Assembly (NCBI GenBank): GCA_002007465.1 | Contig: LNAC01000276.1 | Span: 4,574,808-4,638,807, forward strand | Source of the DNA: Ailurus styani | Taxonomy: Eukaryota; Chordata; Mammalia; Carnivora; Ailuridae | Direction of reading: 5' to 3' | Length of the DNA: 64,000 nt | Shown here: one piece after another, positions 21,011 to 31,450 of the stretch | Numbering within the stretch: the stretch's first letter is position 1 | Layout of the letters: each line of letters starts with the position of its first letter | Notes under the pieces: generated by a model | The model's input: the letters and a program-made list of their open reading frames with translations, nothing else | The model's database searches: none | Told to the model about the DNA's origin: nothing | Made by a program: the position numbers and the translations under genes

Positions 21011-21849
21011 CCCCTCTTCCCTTCTACTGTACTCACACAACACTTTCGACAGCACACGTGTGGGTTTTTCCTCCCACGCCGACCGTTTCTCAGACGCCAG
21101 CTTGGTGTCCTACCATTCAATCCCACCACCATCTATCCGGAGCGAGCCTGAGATCCCCCAGGTTATGGGTTCCTTCCCACGAGACTGCCCCCGGCTTCAG
21201 TGGCCAATCGTGTCTGGGCTTCTGACCGGTGGCTGTATGTGGAGGGTTCCCACGAGACTCCTTGGGTTGATAATTTGCTCACACAAAGTCACAGAAGTCA
21301 GGAAAACTGTCTACTAACCAGTTTCCCTCTTTGTTAGAAGAGGTTACAGCTCAGGAACAGCTGGATGAAAGAGATGCAAGGGGGCAAAATGTGGAGGGGC
21401 CCAGAGCTTCGGGCCCGGCAGGGCTATGTGCTCCACAACGGAAGTTCTCTGAAGCCTTTGGCTCAGAGCCTTTTATGGAGGTTTGTCAGTCAGGCATGAT
21501 TGAGTCAATCAATGGCCAGCAGTGAGGAGCTCAACTCCAGCCCCTCTGCGCACACAGGTCACCAGAGAGCCTCACTGAAAGTGTGAACCCTCCGGCAACA
21601 AGCTCCCCCATCCTTAGGGGCTTTCCAAAAGTCACTTCGTGACAGGAATCAGGTGTGGTTGAGCTTCAAAAGGGGCTTATTACAAATAACGACAGAGAAT
21701 TATGGGTATTTACCCCAAAGATACAGATGGAGTGAAAAGAAGGGCCGTATGTACCCCAATGTTCACAGCAGCAGTGGCCACAATCACCAAACTGTGGAAA
21801 GAGCCAAGATGCCCTTCAACAGACGAATGGATAAAGAAGATGTGGTCCA

Positions 21850-22043
21850 GGGCGCCTGGGTGGCTCAGTGGGTTAAAGCCTCTGCCTTCGGCTCAGGTCA
21901 TGATCCCAGGACCCTGGGATCGAGGCCCACATCGGGCTCTCTGCTCAGCAGGGAGCCTGCTTCCTCCTCTCTCTGCCTGCCTCTCTGCCTACTTGTGATC
22001 TCTCTCTCTCTGTGTGTCAAATAAATAAATAAAATTTAAAAAA
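21850..22043 (+). mobile_element. CAN-SINE nested in L1
   Basis: AAGATGTGGTCCA at 21837-21849 and 22044-22056 is a perfect TSD. The related L1 at 44077-44632 has AAGATGTGGTCC once and uninterrupted at 44223-44234, showing the empty-site state. Confidence 0.97.
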
Positions 22044-22311
22044 AAGATGTGGTCCATATATACAATGGAATATTCCTCAGCCATCAGAAAGGATGAATAC
22101 CCAACTTTTGTATCAACATGGACGGGTCTGGAGGAGATTATGCTGAGTGAAATAAGCCAAGCAGAGAAAGTCAATTATCATATAGTTTTACTTACTTGTG
22201 GAACATAAGGAATAAAATGGAGGACTCTAGGGGAAGGAAAGGAAAAGTGAATTGGGGTAAATCGGAGGGAGAAATGAACCATGAGAGACTGTGGACTCTG
22301 AGAAACAAACT

Positions 22312-22312
22312 N
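22312..22312. other. Single-base N in an imperfectly duplicated L1 segment
   Basis: The L1 3'-UTR unit containing CCATGAGAGACT appears twice, before and after the N (about 22276-22311 and 22325-22372), with several differences. The related copy at 44440-44500 has it once. See the finding on assembly joins. Confidence 0.9.
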
Positions 22313-22375
22313 GGGGGGGATCAGAAGGGGAGACGAACCATGAGAGACTATAGACTCCGGGAAATAAACTGAGGG

Positions 22376-22425
22376 CTTTAGAGGGGCGGAGGGTGGGGGG
22401 ATGGGTGAGCCCGGGGGTGGGTATT
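22376..22425 (+). other. G-rich run in the L1 3' UTR (G-quadruplex candidate)
   Basis: Several runs of three or more G lie close together (GGGGCGGAGGGTGGGGGGA, then GGGTGAGCCCGGGGGTGGG). L1 3' UTRs are known to hold such G-rich tracts. Confidence 0.6.
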
Positions 22426-22564
22426 AAGGAGGGCACGGATTGCATGGAGCACTGGGTGTGGCGCATAAACAATGAATCTTGGATCACTGAAAAAATAAAA
22501 AATAAAAAGAAAGAAAATTACAGGATTTTAGGAGCTCTGTGTCAGGGACTGGGGACAAGATCAA

Positions 22565-22925
22565 ATACATATATATGCATATATACACATATATATGTGT
22601 ATACATTTATATGTATTTTACATATATAAAAATACATATATAAATATATATGTATTTATTTATTTTTTTAAAGATTTTATTTATTCATTTGACACAGAGA
22701 GAGAGATTACAAGTAGGCAGAGAGGCAGGCAGAGAGAGAGGAGAGAGGAGGAAGCAGGCTCCCTGCTGAGCAGAGAGCCCGATGTGGGCCTTGATCCCAG
22801 GACCCTGGGATCATGACCTGAGCCGAAGGCAGGGGCTTTAACCCACTGAGCCACCCAGGCGCCCATATATGTATTAATATATAAATATAAATACATATAT
22901 TACATATATATATAAATACATTTTA
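22565..22925. repeat. AT/ATGT microsatellite split by a SINE
   Basis: TATATGCATATATACACATA-type repeats flank a SINE on both sides (22565-22659 and 22865-22925). Confidence 0.85.
22660..22863 (-). mobile_element. CAN-SINE in an AT microsatellite
   Basis: ATATATGTATT is present on both flanks, but the target is itself repetitive, so the TSD is only suggestive. It contains a duplicated GAGAGAGGAGAGAGGAGG. Confidence 0.9.
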
Positions 22926-23200
22926 CACACAATATCACACCTCCCAAAAGCCCCATCTTCAAGTACTATCACATTGGAGTATAAGCCTTTAACTTGCAAA
23001 ATTTGGGGGACACATTCCATCTAGAACCTGTTTTTTCTCCCTCGCCTCCGCAGTTGGTGCTTCGGCGGAGTTCTTAACCAGGCTGTTTTACTGGTCTACA
23101 ACCCCTACTGCCTACGTTTCTGGTATTGATTACTTCCTTCTCAGTAACTCCCCGTTTTATTTCTCACACAGGAGCATAGTTTGGGGACCAGTTCTTTAGA
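22926..23200. other. Intergenic, old repeat debris
   Basis: CACCTCCCAAAAGCCCCATC and TTTGGGGGACACATTC resemble the end of an old LTR/MER-type repeat; the rest is unclassified. Confidence 0.4.
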
Positions 23201-23214
23201 AGGAAAATATTTTA

Positions 23215-23398
23215 TTTATTTATTAAGATTACTTGTTTATTTATTTGACAGAGACACAGCAGTGAGAGAGGGAACACAAGCAGGGGGAGTGGGAGAGGGA
23301 GAAGCAGGCTTCCCGCTGAGCAGGACTCGATCCCAGGACCCACGATCACGACCTGAGCTGAAGGCAGACGCTTAACAACTGAGCCACCCAGATGCCCC
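23215..23398 (-). mobile_element. CAN-SINE
   Basis: AGGAAAATATTTTA (23201-23214) and AGGAAAAGATTTTA (23399-23412) form a near-perfect TSD. The head is diverged (CCACCCAGATGCCCC). Confidence 0.9.
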
Positions 23399-23443
23399 AG
23401 GAAAAGATTTTAATGGTTCACAATTTCAGAAAATTGGTGAGTG

Positions 23444-23640
23444 GGGCGCCTGGGTGGCTCAGTGGGTTAAAGCCTCTGCCTTCGGCTCAGGTCATGAACT
23501 CAGGGTCCTGGGATCGAGTCCCGCATGGGGCTCTCTGCTCAGCAGGGAGCCTGTTTCCTCCTCTCCCTCTGCCTGTCTCTCTGCCTACTTGTGATCTCTC
23601 TCTCTCTGTCAAATAAATAAATAAAATCTTAAAAAAAAAA
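23444..23640 (+). mobile_element. CAN-SINE, 16-bp target-site duplication
   Basis: AGAAAATTGGTGAGTG occurs at 23428-23443 and 23641-23656. It lies 45 bp from the previous SINE in the opposite orientation, making a tail-out pair. Confidence 0.97.
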
Positions 23641-23656
23641 AGAAAATTGGTGAGTG

Positions 23657-24370
23657 CTGGTAATAAGTTACGTTAATTATGAAACCCAAATCACAGGGTT
23701 TTTAAAATGGAGATAGAATTTACATAATTATAAGCACAGCAATACGATGACATCAAGCAATGCTCACACTTGGGGAACGCACATACCTTTCAAGATTTGA
23801 AGCTTTTCCATCACTCCAGACACATCCTACGCATCCTTCCCAGAACAACATTGTTCGGTCTTCCTATTACAATTCATAAACATTGCCTGTTCTGGAACTT
23901 CTGAGTTGTGGAAGTATATCCAGTGTATCCTTGGACATCTTCTTTCACTCGAAAGAATGTTTCTGAAGTTCAGCCTCAGCCGTTCATTCCTTCTTCAGTG
24001 TTGAGTAACATTTCACTTTATGAACGGAGTATAGTTCGCTTATCCTGTTGGAAAAGAGACAATGACCCTGAATGGAGTCATTTGCTCCCAGGACAGCAGA
24101 CCAAAGACATGACTGCAGCTTCAGCCTCAATACAGAAATGTAACCTGATGGAACCAAATGGAACCGTCAACCTGAAATGTCCTGACCAGCGCTAATGGGG
24201 TATCGTGTGAATTAGGACCCCTGTGATTTCCTCTCCCTCCTCCCCAGAACATACAAGACAGCCTGGAACTATCTTCTCTTTGGTTAGCTAAGAACTTCTC
24301 TGCCCCACTCTCCTGCTCAGAAATATTTTCCATTTCGTACTGTTCCACAGAGTGCAGTGCCTCTTTCCGG
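23657..24370. other. Intergenic; L1-like at the left edge, otherwise unclassified
   Basis: CAGGGTTTTTAAAATGGAGATAG and similar text suggest old L1 near 23695-23780; 23780-24370 is not recognised. The 95-codon + frame at 23908 has no domain. Confidence 0.3.
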
Positions 24371-24371
24371 G

Positions 24372-24990
24372 AAGGGACACTACTCAACTGATGAATGATT
24401 AAATTTACTCCATTGAATTTTCTTTCTTTAAATATCTATTCCCCGGTTGATGGACATTTCGGTTGTTTCCAGTTTTTGCTTATTATGAATAATGCTGCTA
24501 CAAACAGGATTACTCCTGTCTCTACACACACGTTCACTCTTCTCAGGAAATACCTAGAAGTGAAATGACCAGTTATAGGTTTGGCACGAGTTTAGTTTTA
24601 CAAGGTCTGCACCATAATTTCTTTTTAAAACAGCAATTTAAAAATCAAATAGAAACAGAAACTTGAGAACCCATAGATACATCAGCACATCAGTTAAACC
24701 ATGTGGTCCCCATATGTTACCAATTTTACTCAACCCGATGGTAATTCAATACATCTCTTCTCGTGGAAAAAAGATTTCCTTGGTTCTGGTAAAATATACG
24801 TAATATTTACTATCTTAATCACTTTAAAGTGTCCAGTTCAGAGGCATTAGGTACATTCTTATAAGTGTGCAACTATTCCCATAAGTCCTCCTCCAGACCA
24901 TTTCCATCCTGTTCCCCTTTGCATTTATAATTCTTCTTCCCCCCTGGTAGCTTGAACTTTCTGGGAATGACCTGTGAAAACCTAAAACTG
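24372..24990 (-). mobile_element. L1 3' region fragments
   Basis: GGTTGATGGACATTTCGGTTG, TATGAATAATGCTGCTACAA and AAATACCTAGAAGTGAAATG are reverse-oriented L1. A second block at 24780-24975 (ATATACGTAATATTTACTATC, AAAGTGTCCAGTTCAGAGGC) continues L1 3'-UTR text. Confidence 0.7.
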
Positions 24991-25164
24991 GTTTTGAACT
25001 GCTGTTCTTTTTTTTTTCTTTCTTTCTTTTTTAGTGTTTTCCTTTTGAGTGTGTCTCTTTAAGTCTCTCTCTCTCTTAAAATATTCTGTCCATTTGTTGC
25101 TTTTTCTCCTTGATGTGTCTCATCCTCTGATTCAGATCTTCTGGAGAAAATTGAACATGTCATA

Positions 25165-25535
25165 ACTATTTCAGGCTTATGAGACACACCTGGTAGGGAG
25201 ATGCTATTGGAATCACCTGAAAACCTTTAAATAACACCGAGCCTTGGGACCATGGGAGACCTACTGCATTGGAATTTCTAGGTATGAGGTCCAGGAATAT
25301 GTATTTGTCTAAATCTCTCTTTTTTTAAAAAAATATTTTAGTTGTTTATTTGTCAGAGAGAGAGAAAGAAAGAGAGAGAGAGAACACAAGCAGAGGGAGA
25401 AGCAGGCTCCCTGCGAGGAAGGAACCCGATGTGGGACTCGATCCCAGGATCCTGGGATCATGACCTGAGCTGAAGGCAGATGCTTAACGGACTGAGCCAC
25501 CCAGGCATTCCAGGAGTATGTATTTTAACAACTTG
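25165..25535 (+). mobile_element. MER-type DNA-transposon fossil split by a SINE
   Basis: GGAATCACCTGAAAACCTTT and CCATGGGAGACCTACTGCAT precede the SINE; AGGAGTATGTATTTTAACAA follows it. This is the small hAT-like non-autonomous class. Confidence 0.55.
25307..25511 (-). mobile_element. CAN-SINE in the MER-type fossil
   Basis: AGGAATATGTATTT (25293-25306) and AGGAGTATGTATTT (25512-25525) are the TSD. The body holds a long GAGAGA run. Confidence 0.95.
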
Positions 25536-26365
25536 CTGGACCTGGAAGGCAGAAGTGAAGACCAATCCCAATGACCCCGGCCCTTATATAATTCCCTCCC
25601 TGTGAAAATGATAGGATATCACTCCCATGATTATGTTACATGGCAAATGGGATTTTGCAGGTTTTGTTTAGTTGACTGAGTTAATCAAAAGAGATAATTC
25701 AGGTGGGCCTGAGTTAACTATACAAGCTCTTTATTTTTTTAAAGATTTTATTTATTTATTTGACACACAGAGAGATCAGATCACAAGTAGGCAGACAGGC
25801 AGGCAGAGGAGGAAGCAGGCTCCCCACCGAGCAGGGAGCCCTATGTGGGCCTCGATCCCAGGACCCTGAGATCATGACCTGAGCCGAAGGCAGAGGCTTT
25901 AAACCACTGAGCCACCCAGGCACCCTACAAGCTCTCTAAGTGTGGATCTAGAAGTCAGAGATGGAGAAAGTCAGAGGCCAGAGAGGATTCATAACTTGAG
26001 GAGTGAGACTGTCCTTGCTGGCTTTGAAGATGGAGGGAATCCGATGGCAAGAACCCAAGCACATCTTCAAGCTGAGAATGACCACTGACCAACAATGAGC
26101 AAGAAAGTGGGGACCTCAGTCCTACAACTGCAAGGAACTAAATTGTGCCAACAACGTGAGTGAACTTGGATATGATTCTTCTCCAGTCCAGCCTCTAGAT
26201 GAGAACACAGCTTAGTTAACATCTCAGTTCTGAAACCCTGAGCGAGGAATCCTGCTGAGCCTTATCTGGACTCCTGATCTATGGATACCGTGAGATAATA
26301 AATGAGTGTTGCTTTAAACCACAAAGTTTGTGATGATTCATTATGCAGCATTAGCTGACACCTAG
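25536..26365 (-). mobile_element. Old interspersed repeat with a nested SINE
   Basis: GATTATGTTACATGGCAAAT, GAGATAATTCAGGTGGGCC and GAGATAATAAATGAGTGTTG, then CACAAAGTTTGTGATGATTC, match the broad LTR/MER-like class that ends in a polyadenylation-like AATAAA. Confidence 0.55.
25731..25925 (-). mobile_element. CAN-SINE
   Basis: TACAAGCTCT at 25721-25730 and 25926-25935 is the TSD. It carries the GACACACAGAGAGATCAGATC tail variant also seen at 28812. Confidence 0.95.
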
Positions 26366-27059
26366 TCATTTCTATGTGGCCAACTTATTGATTGGGGTCA
26401 CTTGTCCTGTGTGCAAAGATATTTCAGAACCATGGTCAATGGAGTGTGTGCCAGGTAAGAGCAAATTGGCTCATTAATCACCTTCCAACGTGATGCAACT
26501 CTATTGGGCTGTCTTAGAGTTGAGCCTTGATTCTTGGTCTAATTAGGTCTTGTTAGAGCCTATAGGCTTGACTTCTCTTTGCTAGACATAAAGATGTGTC
26601 TTAGGGCGTCCTGTAAGGTCCTGAGCGAACTAGTCTCTGCCTTCTTCTTCAGAAGGATCTTGCACCACCCTCTTCCTCAAAGGCAGCAGCTTCTTCCTGC
26701 TTCTCAGCTACTGTCCACTGCTGCTCCTACAGTCAAGAATTCCCTTCCTTGCTCCTCTCAACCCTCCCCCCCACCCCAGCTAGTTCCAACTCATCCATTC
26801 TTGGTGTTTGCCTCGAAGGTCACTCCTTCAGGGGCCCCTTCCTTAACCCGTGTCCCCAAATTAAGCATGATCTCCCTGATATGTAAAAACTTAGAGATCC
26901 CTGAACTGATGTTTTTACAATTCTTATTACAACTGTCTTTTAAAACATTGTTTTTTGGGTAATAATTTGTTTGCTGCCCACCCCCACCCCAGAGACTGGC
27001 TAGACATTCCCCAAAACCGTCCCCTTCCCTTCTTGGGCACACACAGATCTTAGACTGTG
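26366..27059. other. Intergenic; possible L2 debris at 26590-26950
   Basis: CACTCCTTCAGGGGCCCCTTC and CTTACAATTC-like text in 26810-26940 is L2-like, with low certainty. The two open frames overlapping it show no domain. Confidence 0.35.
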
Positions 27060-27385
27060 TGTCCCAGCCTCCTTGGCTGTAGGTCGGCCGAGTTTGAGTC
27101 AGTGGACTCTGAGATGAAGCTGCGTGCTCCACTTCTATGTCTGGCCCATTAAAAACCTTCCACAAATGATCCTTCATCATCTTTCCTCTTTTGCAGATGA
27201 GCAAAATCTGTGGATGGTAGAACCACAACATGGGAGAAGACTGGATCCCCGAATCACTGCTTGGAGGAGAGTTTCCCAATAAGCTGGAAATACCTGTTTT
27301 AGACTTTGTATGAACAAGAATTAAACTTCTATTGTCCTAAGTCACTGATGCTTTGGGGTTTATCTGTTACAACAGCTAGAGTTAT
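27060..27385 (+). mobile_element. Old LTR/MER-like repeat
   Basis: CCTCCTTGGCTGTAGGTCGG, GAGCAAAATCTGTGGATGGT and GAATTAAACTTCTATTGTCC, then TAAGTCACTGATGCTTTGGG, is a widespread old pattern. Confidence 0.5.
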
Positions 27386-27974
27386 CTTAATATACTCTGA
27401 CTCTTAGGCTGGTGTTTTGGCTCCTTCAGTGTCCAGATATTTTCTGTTTGTTTCTTCAGATGCACTGTCCATGTTTCTCCACCTCCTGGAAGGAAGACCC
27501 ATATTGATGGCATCAGTAAGTACCCCTACCCCCCACAACCATCATTCCCGTTGGGTTTAGCTGGTGGGAGGTGCTGGAAGGGAGTGAAGGACAGGGTGTT
27601 TATTCCCCTTAGCTCTCCCTCTGCTGGGTCACCTTATATTAAGAAAAGAAAAATATCTAAAACTTGATAGAAAAAAAAACCCCAACAATCAGGTAGATGG
27701 CTGCATTTCCTTTCAGGATCACTGCTTAATGTGTTTGTCAGTTAGAGTCTCCAGGAAGTAGATGCTGACACTGAGTCAGAAGTGTAAGAGAATTACTGAA
27801 ACGGAATGATTCACAATTTAAATGGGAAGGAAGCAAGATGGGGCAGAAGGAATGGCAGACTATAGTCCAGACTGACCAAGTTCCAGCCAAGCCAGTGTAG
27901 ACATCGAGAGTGAAAAAAAAAATCCCATTCTCTTTAGCTGCCACCTCCCCATTCCCTCTTCCCTACCCCAGCCC
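27386..27974. other. Intergenic, nothing firm
   Basis: 27740-27800 (GTTAGAGTCTCCAGGAAGTA, GCTGACACTGAG) resembles the head of an old repeat; nothing else is recognised. Confidence 0.3.
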
Positions 27975-28275
27975 TTGGTAGCCACTAATATAATTTCTGT
28001 TCCTATAGATGTGCCTCTTCTGAATATTTCATGTGAATGGGATCATGCACTCTGTGACCTTTCATGTCTGGCTTCTTTCACTTAACATAATTAGTCTTCA
28101 AGGGTCATCCACATTGTATGTAACATGTGTCAATACTTTCTTCCTCTTAATGCCTGAATAATATTACATTGTATGGATATGCACATTTTGTCTCTCCATT
28201 CATCAATTAATGGACATTTGGGTTGTTTCCACTTTTTTGGTTATTATAAATAATGCCGTGACAGACATTTGTATA
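27975..28275 (-). mobile_element. L1 3' region fragment
   Basis: CCACTAATATAATTTCTGTTCC, AATATTACATTGTATGGATA and ATTAATGGACATTTGGGTTG. Confidence 0.7.
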
Positions 28276-28811
28276 AAATCATTCATCAGTTTTGTTTGTA
28301 TCAGCAAACTCATTTTGGGTGTTCTTCGACTTATGTACATTCTGTTTCCTGAATTTGAAGTCTGCCCTCCCATCGTACCCATTCCTTCGTTAATGAATGA
28401 GCTGAATAAAATCTTTGACACATGTTTATTTTATTTTTTTGAACTTCACTGAAGGCCAGAGATTTTCTCCTGCAGCCGTTTGCAACAATTAGGGGCGTGC
28501 TCTCTGGGTTCTCATAATTGCTTCCTCCTCTGGCCCCTGTGGGCTGTGGCTAGCCTGGGGACCCACATCATTCCTGGTGGATTCCCCTAACACGCTGTTG
28601 AACACTGTCCCTTCACCAAGCACAGTGCATGTGCCATTTGTTTCCAGGGTGGATCTGACTGATTCTGCAGAGGCAGGGAACATGATGGGATGTGGTTCAC
28701 TCTCCCCAGCAGATACCTAATAGTCCTTAGAGCATAGCAGGTCCTTATTAGACCTTTGTAGAATGAACAAATCAAAGGGCACATTCAGGCACTCCATTTG
28801 CAGTTTCCTTT
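28276..28811. other. Intergenic, nothing recognised
   Basis: No family or gene is recognised; the 28812 SINE follows. Confidence 0.35.
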
Positions 28812-29027
28812 TTTTTTTTTTAAGATTTTATTTATTTATTTGACACAGAGAGAGATCAGATCGCAAGTAGGCAGAGAGGCAGGTAGAGAGAGAGAGAGAG
28901 AGAGAGAGAGGAGGAAGCAGGCTTCCCGCTGAGCAGAGAGCCTGATGCGGCGCTGATCCCAGGACCCTGAGATCATGACCTGAGCTGAAGGCAAAGGCTT
29001 TAATCCAATGAGCCACCCAGGCGCCCC
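28812..29027 (-). mobile_element. CAN-SINE with an expanded (GA)n
   Basis: ATTTGCAGTTTCCTT on the left and ATTTGCAGTTCCTT on the right form the TSD. A run of about ten GA dinucleotides lies at 28886-28911. Confidence 0.95.
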
Positions 29028-29195
29028 AATTTGCAGTTCCTTAGAGGCTTCTTAGTATCTGCTGTTACGAATTAGCAATGTTGATTGACTGAAGTTTAAG
29101 AAATCCCTTTACAGTCAGTGTTTCTGAAAATTGCTTACTGCAAGGAACCATCCTTCATCATATGACATAAACAAGACCCACAGATATTACCCCTT

Positions 29196-29390
29196 GGGGC
29201 GCCTGGGTGGTTCAGTGGATTAAACCTCCGCCTTTGGCTCAGGTCATGATCTCAGGGTCCTGGGATCGAGCCCCACATCGGGCTCTCTGCTCAGCGGGGA
29301 GAGCCTGCTTCCTCCTCTCTCTCTGTCTGCCTCTCTGCCTACTTGTGATTTCTCTCTGTCAAATAAATAAAAATCTTAAAAAAAATAAAT
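29196..29390 (+). mobile_element. CAN-SINE
   Basis: The head is GGGGCGCCTGGGTGGTTCAG and the body is young. No clear TSD is visible. Confidence 0.9.
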
Positions 29391-30503
29391 TCAGACACTT
29401 TATTAAAAAAATAAAGATATTTCCCCTTGTTCATCTGTAGTAAGGCCAGATGTGGACCTTCCAAACCCTTATTCTTAGCCTCAGAAGTCATCAGCCCAAC
29501 TGCTTGTCCCCGCTGACCCATCAGAATACAGTGCTTGCTCACAAAACTTTGGTGAAGTTCCTCTCCTTCCCACAGGCCCTGGACTTTGGCTCTTCCTCAC
29601 CGGAGTCAGCAGACAGCCCCTCTCTGAGAATAGGCTAGCATCAGAATAAAACTTTCTCTGACCCAATATCCCATCTCACAGTCCTTTCGTCCCTCTTCCC
29701 AGTGCCAGAAAGCTCAATTCTTTCTAGCATTGTTTATTACTTTCTGTAAGAGAAAAATTTGGTCCAACTCTTGAGATGCTTGAAGACATTGTGCTCAGAG
29801 TTCTCGTATCACAATACCCCCCCTTGACCCATTTCAGTATCTTAAGAACTCTTTCGGATAAAGTCTCTCCTTACTAAGTCTGGGTTTTTTGTTTTTTTTT
29901 TTTTTTCAGACAGAATGATGGTCTGTGTGCCCAGCCAGACATATATGGTGAAGGGGAGGGGAAAGTCCTCTACCCTGTTTGGGGAATTATTTCTAGTAGT
30001 TTGAATTATATACATTAGTTGGAATTCTCATCTCTTAGAAATCTTAATTTCTAGTGAAAACTAAAAAGTGAGCAATTATGAACTGTTACATACCGACATT
30101 CTGTAGATTGACAAATTATGAACATACTATTTCATTATTTCTAGAAGCATATATTTTCCACAATTTTCAACGTGGCACATTTTTTACTAGCAGACTCCAA
30201 AATCCTTTCATTCAAACAGGAAGCCAAAAGCGGGTAAACTAAGAGTTATGTTTGGCAACTCATGTTTCATTGTATTATCTTATTTGGAAATAATCTAGAT
30301 ATTCAATGAATATCTGTCATTTAACTTTTAACGTAGTAGAACTTTAAGATTTCAACTTACCAAAATATTTTGGAAACTATTTCAAAGTAGCTATACTTTA
30401 TAAGATATAATCGTTGTTGAAAAGTTCATTTATAAGCTTTTAGCTCATGTTCACTCATGTTTATTTCATTCACTTGTTCTTAACAATTATGTTTAGATTA
30501 CTT
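29391..30503. other. Intergenic, AT-rich on the right, nothing recognised
   Basis: An 18-nt T-rich run lies at 29889-29907. From 30000 the DNA is strongly A+T-rich with no open frame over 60 codons and no repeat I can name. Confidence 0.35.
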
Positions 30504-30600
30504 ACTGGGATGGCTGGCTCAGTTTCAGCGTATGACTCTGGACCTCAGGGTTGTGAGTTGGAGCCCCAGGCTGGGTGTACAGATGGCTTAAATCAATAAA
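30504..30600 (+). mobile_element. CAN-SINE, short old type
   Basis: GGGATGGCTGGCTCAGTTTC, then GGGTTGTGAGTTGGAGCCCC and an A-rich end. Confidence 0.75.
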
Positions 30601-30712
30601 AACTTAAACATTAAGCAAAGTTATCCATCACCTTCAGTCATTTTTCTTAGTGACACATTTCATTACATATCTCTGTTAGGCAAGGACCCAACATTCTGGT
30701 GCTGGAGAGCCT

Positions 30713-30720
30713 TATAAAAG
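30713..30720 (+). promoter_or_regulatory. TATA-box-like motif
   Basis: TATAAAAG stands in a G/C-richer setting (GAGCCT before, GGCCGTGTGCC after). No transcript is evident downstream, so chance is a real alternative. Confidence 0.25.
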
Positions 30721-30874
30721 GCCGTGTGCCTGCAAGGAGGAGTTATGCACGTTGTGTGTGAGTGTTTTCGGTTTGTATTTGAGCCTGGGAGTGCACATGT
30801 AGCTCAAGCTAAAGAAAGTCTAGGCATGTCTGGGCTTGTCTCCTGACTGTTGGGGCACCAATCTATCTGGGCCT

Positions 30875-30882
30875 ATTTGCAT
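30875..30882 (+). promoter_or_regulatory. Octamer motif ATTTGCAT
   Basis: This is an exact match to the POU/Oct consensus used in lymphoid promoters and enhancers; on sequence alone it is one weak cue. Confidence 0.25.
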
Positions 30883-31192
30883 AATGATAACCAAGAGTCC
30901 CCACAGTATAGAGCTATACCTACCAGAGGAAAGAACCACCCAACGGTAGTGCGATCTTGCGGTAGGGGAAGGAGAAGAGTCTGCCCCACATCTGCTGGCA
31001 TGGATTTTTTTTTTACGTTCTCTGTGTCTTGTGTGATCCCAACAGAGAAGAGATGGGACGTGAGGAAAAATAATGGTTCAGTTTTCACGAAGGCTGAATG
31101 ATTCTGCCACCTGCTCCTAGAACCCAGTGTTGGGGGAGGCCTCACTGTCCGATGGCTTTAAAACCTCACACGTTTTAAATCCTCAAGGGCTG

Positions 31193-31434
31193 GGCGCCTG
31201 GGTGGCTCAGTGGGTTAAGCCCCTGCCTTCGGCTCAGGTCATGATCTCAGGGTCCTGGGATCGAGGCCCACATCGGGCTCTCTGCTCAGCGGAGAGCCTG
31301 CTTCCTCCTCTCTCTCTGCCTGCCTCTCTGCCTACTTGTGATCTCTCTCTCTGTCAAATAAATAAATAAAATCTTTAAAAAAAAAAAACCAATAAAAGAG
31401 ATGAAGAATTATCCTTTAAAAAAAAAAAATAAAT
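31193..31434 (+). mobile_element. CAN-SINE with a second A-tail and an extra 3' segment
   Basis: AAATCCTCAAGGGCTG at 31177-31192 and 31435-31450 is a perfect 16-bp TSD. Between them the SINE ends in an A-run near 31377-31388. About 30 nt of non-SINE sequence (31389-31418, with AAAAGAGATGAAGAATTATC) follow, then a second A-run. The whole block is therefore one insertion. Confidence 0.9.
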
Positions 31435-31450
31435 AAATCCTCAAGGGCTG

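Larger units (their letters stand above)
21691..22512 (+). mobile_element. 5'-truncated L1 with poly(A), inserted in the family-B repeat
   Basis: ORF2 C-terminal text (ACCAAACTGTGGAAAGAGCC, ATGGACGGGTCTGGAGGAGA) passes into a G-rich 3' UTR, the conserved GCATGGAGCACTGGGTGTGG end and an A-rich tail. Flanks AGAGAATTA (left) and AGAAAATTA (right) are a plausible TSD. A SINE sits at 21850-22043 and a single N at 22312. Confidence 0.9.
21240..22575 (+). mobile_element. Family-B old repeat, copy 2, split by an L1 carrying a SINE
   Basis: The left part (21240-21690) includes TTTTATGGAGGTTTGTCAGT, ATTGAGTCAATCAATGGCC and GGGGCTTTCCAAAAGTCAC. The right part (22515-22575) resumes at AGGATTTTAGGAGCTCTGTG and GGGACTGGGGACAAGATC. 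Everything between is the L1 insertion. Confidence 0.65.
30601..31176. other. Intergenic with TATA-like and octamer motifs
   Basis: No repeat or gene is recognised. TATAAAAG at 30713-30720 and a perfect octamer ATTTGCAT at 30875-30882 are the notable motifs. An overlapping pair of short open frames on both strands (30850-31145) has no domain. Confidence 0.35.

Noticed and set aside
26579..27279. Overlapping 127- and 162-codon frames on opposite strands
   Set aside because: No domain, no splice-site logic, and the region overlaps old repeat text; antisense overlap of this kind is expected by chance.
30850..31145. Paired open frames on both strands of 83-90 codons
   Set aside because: No recognisable domain and no coding-like composition; kept only as unclassified DNA.
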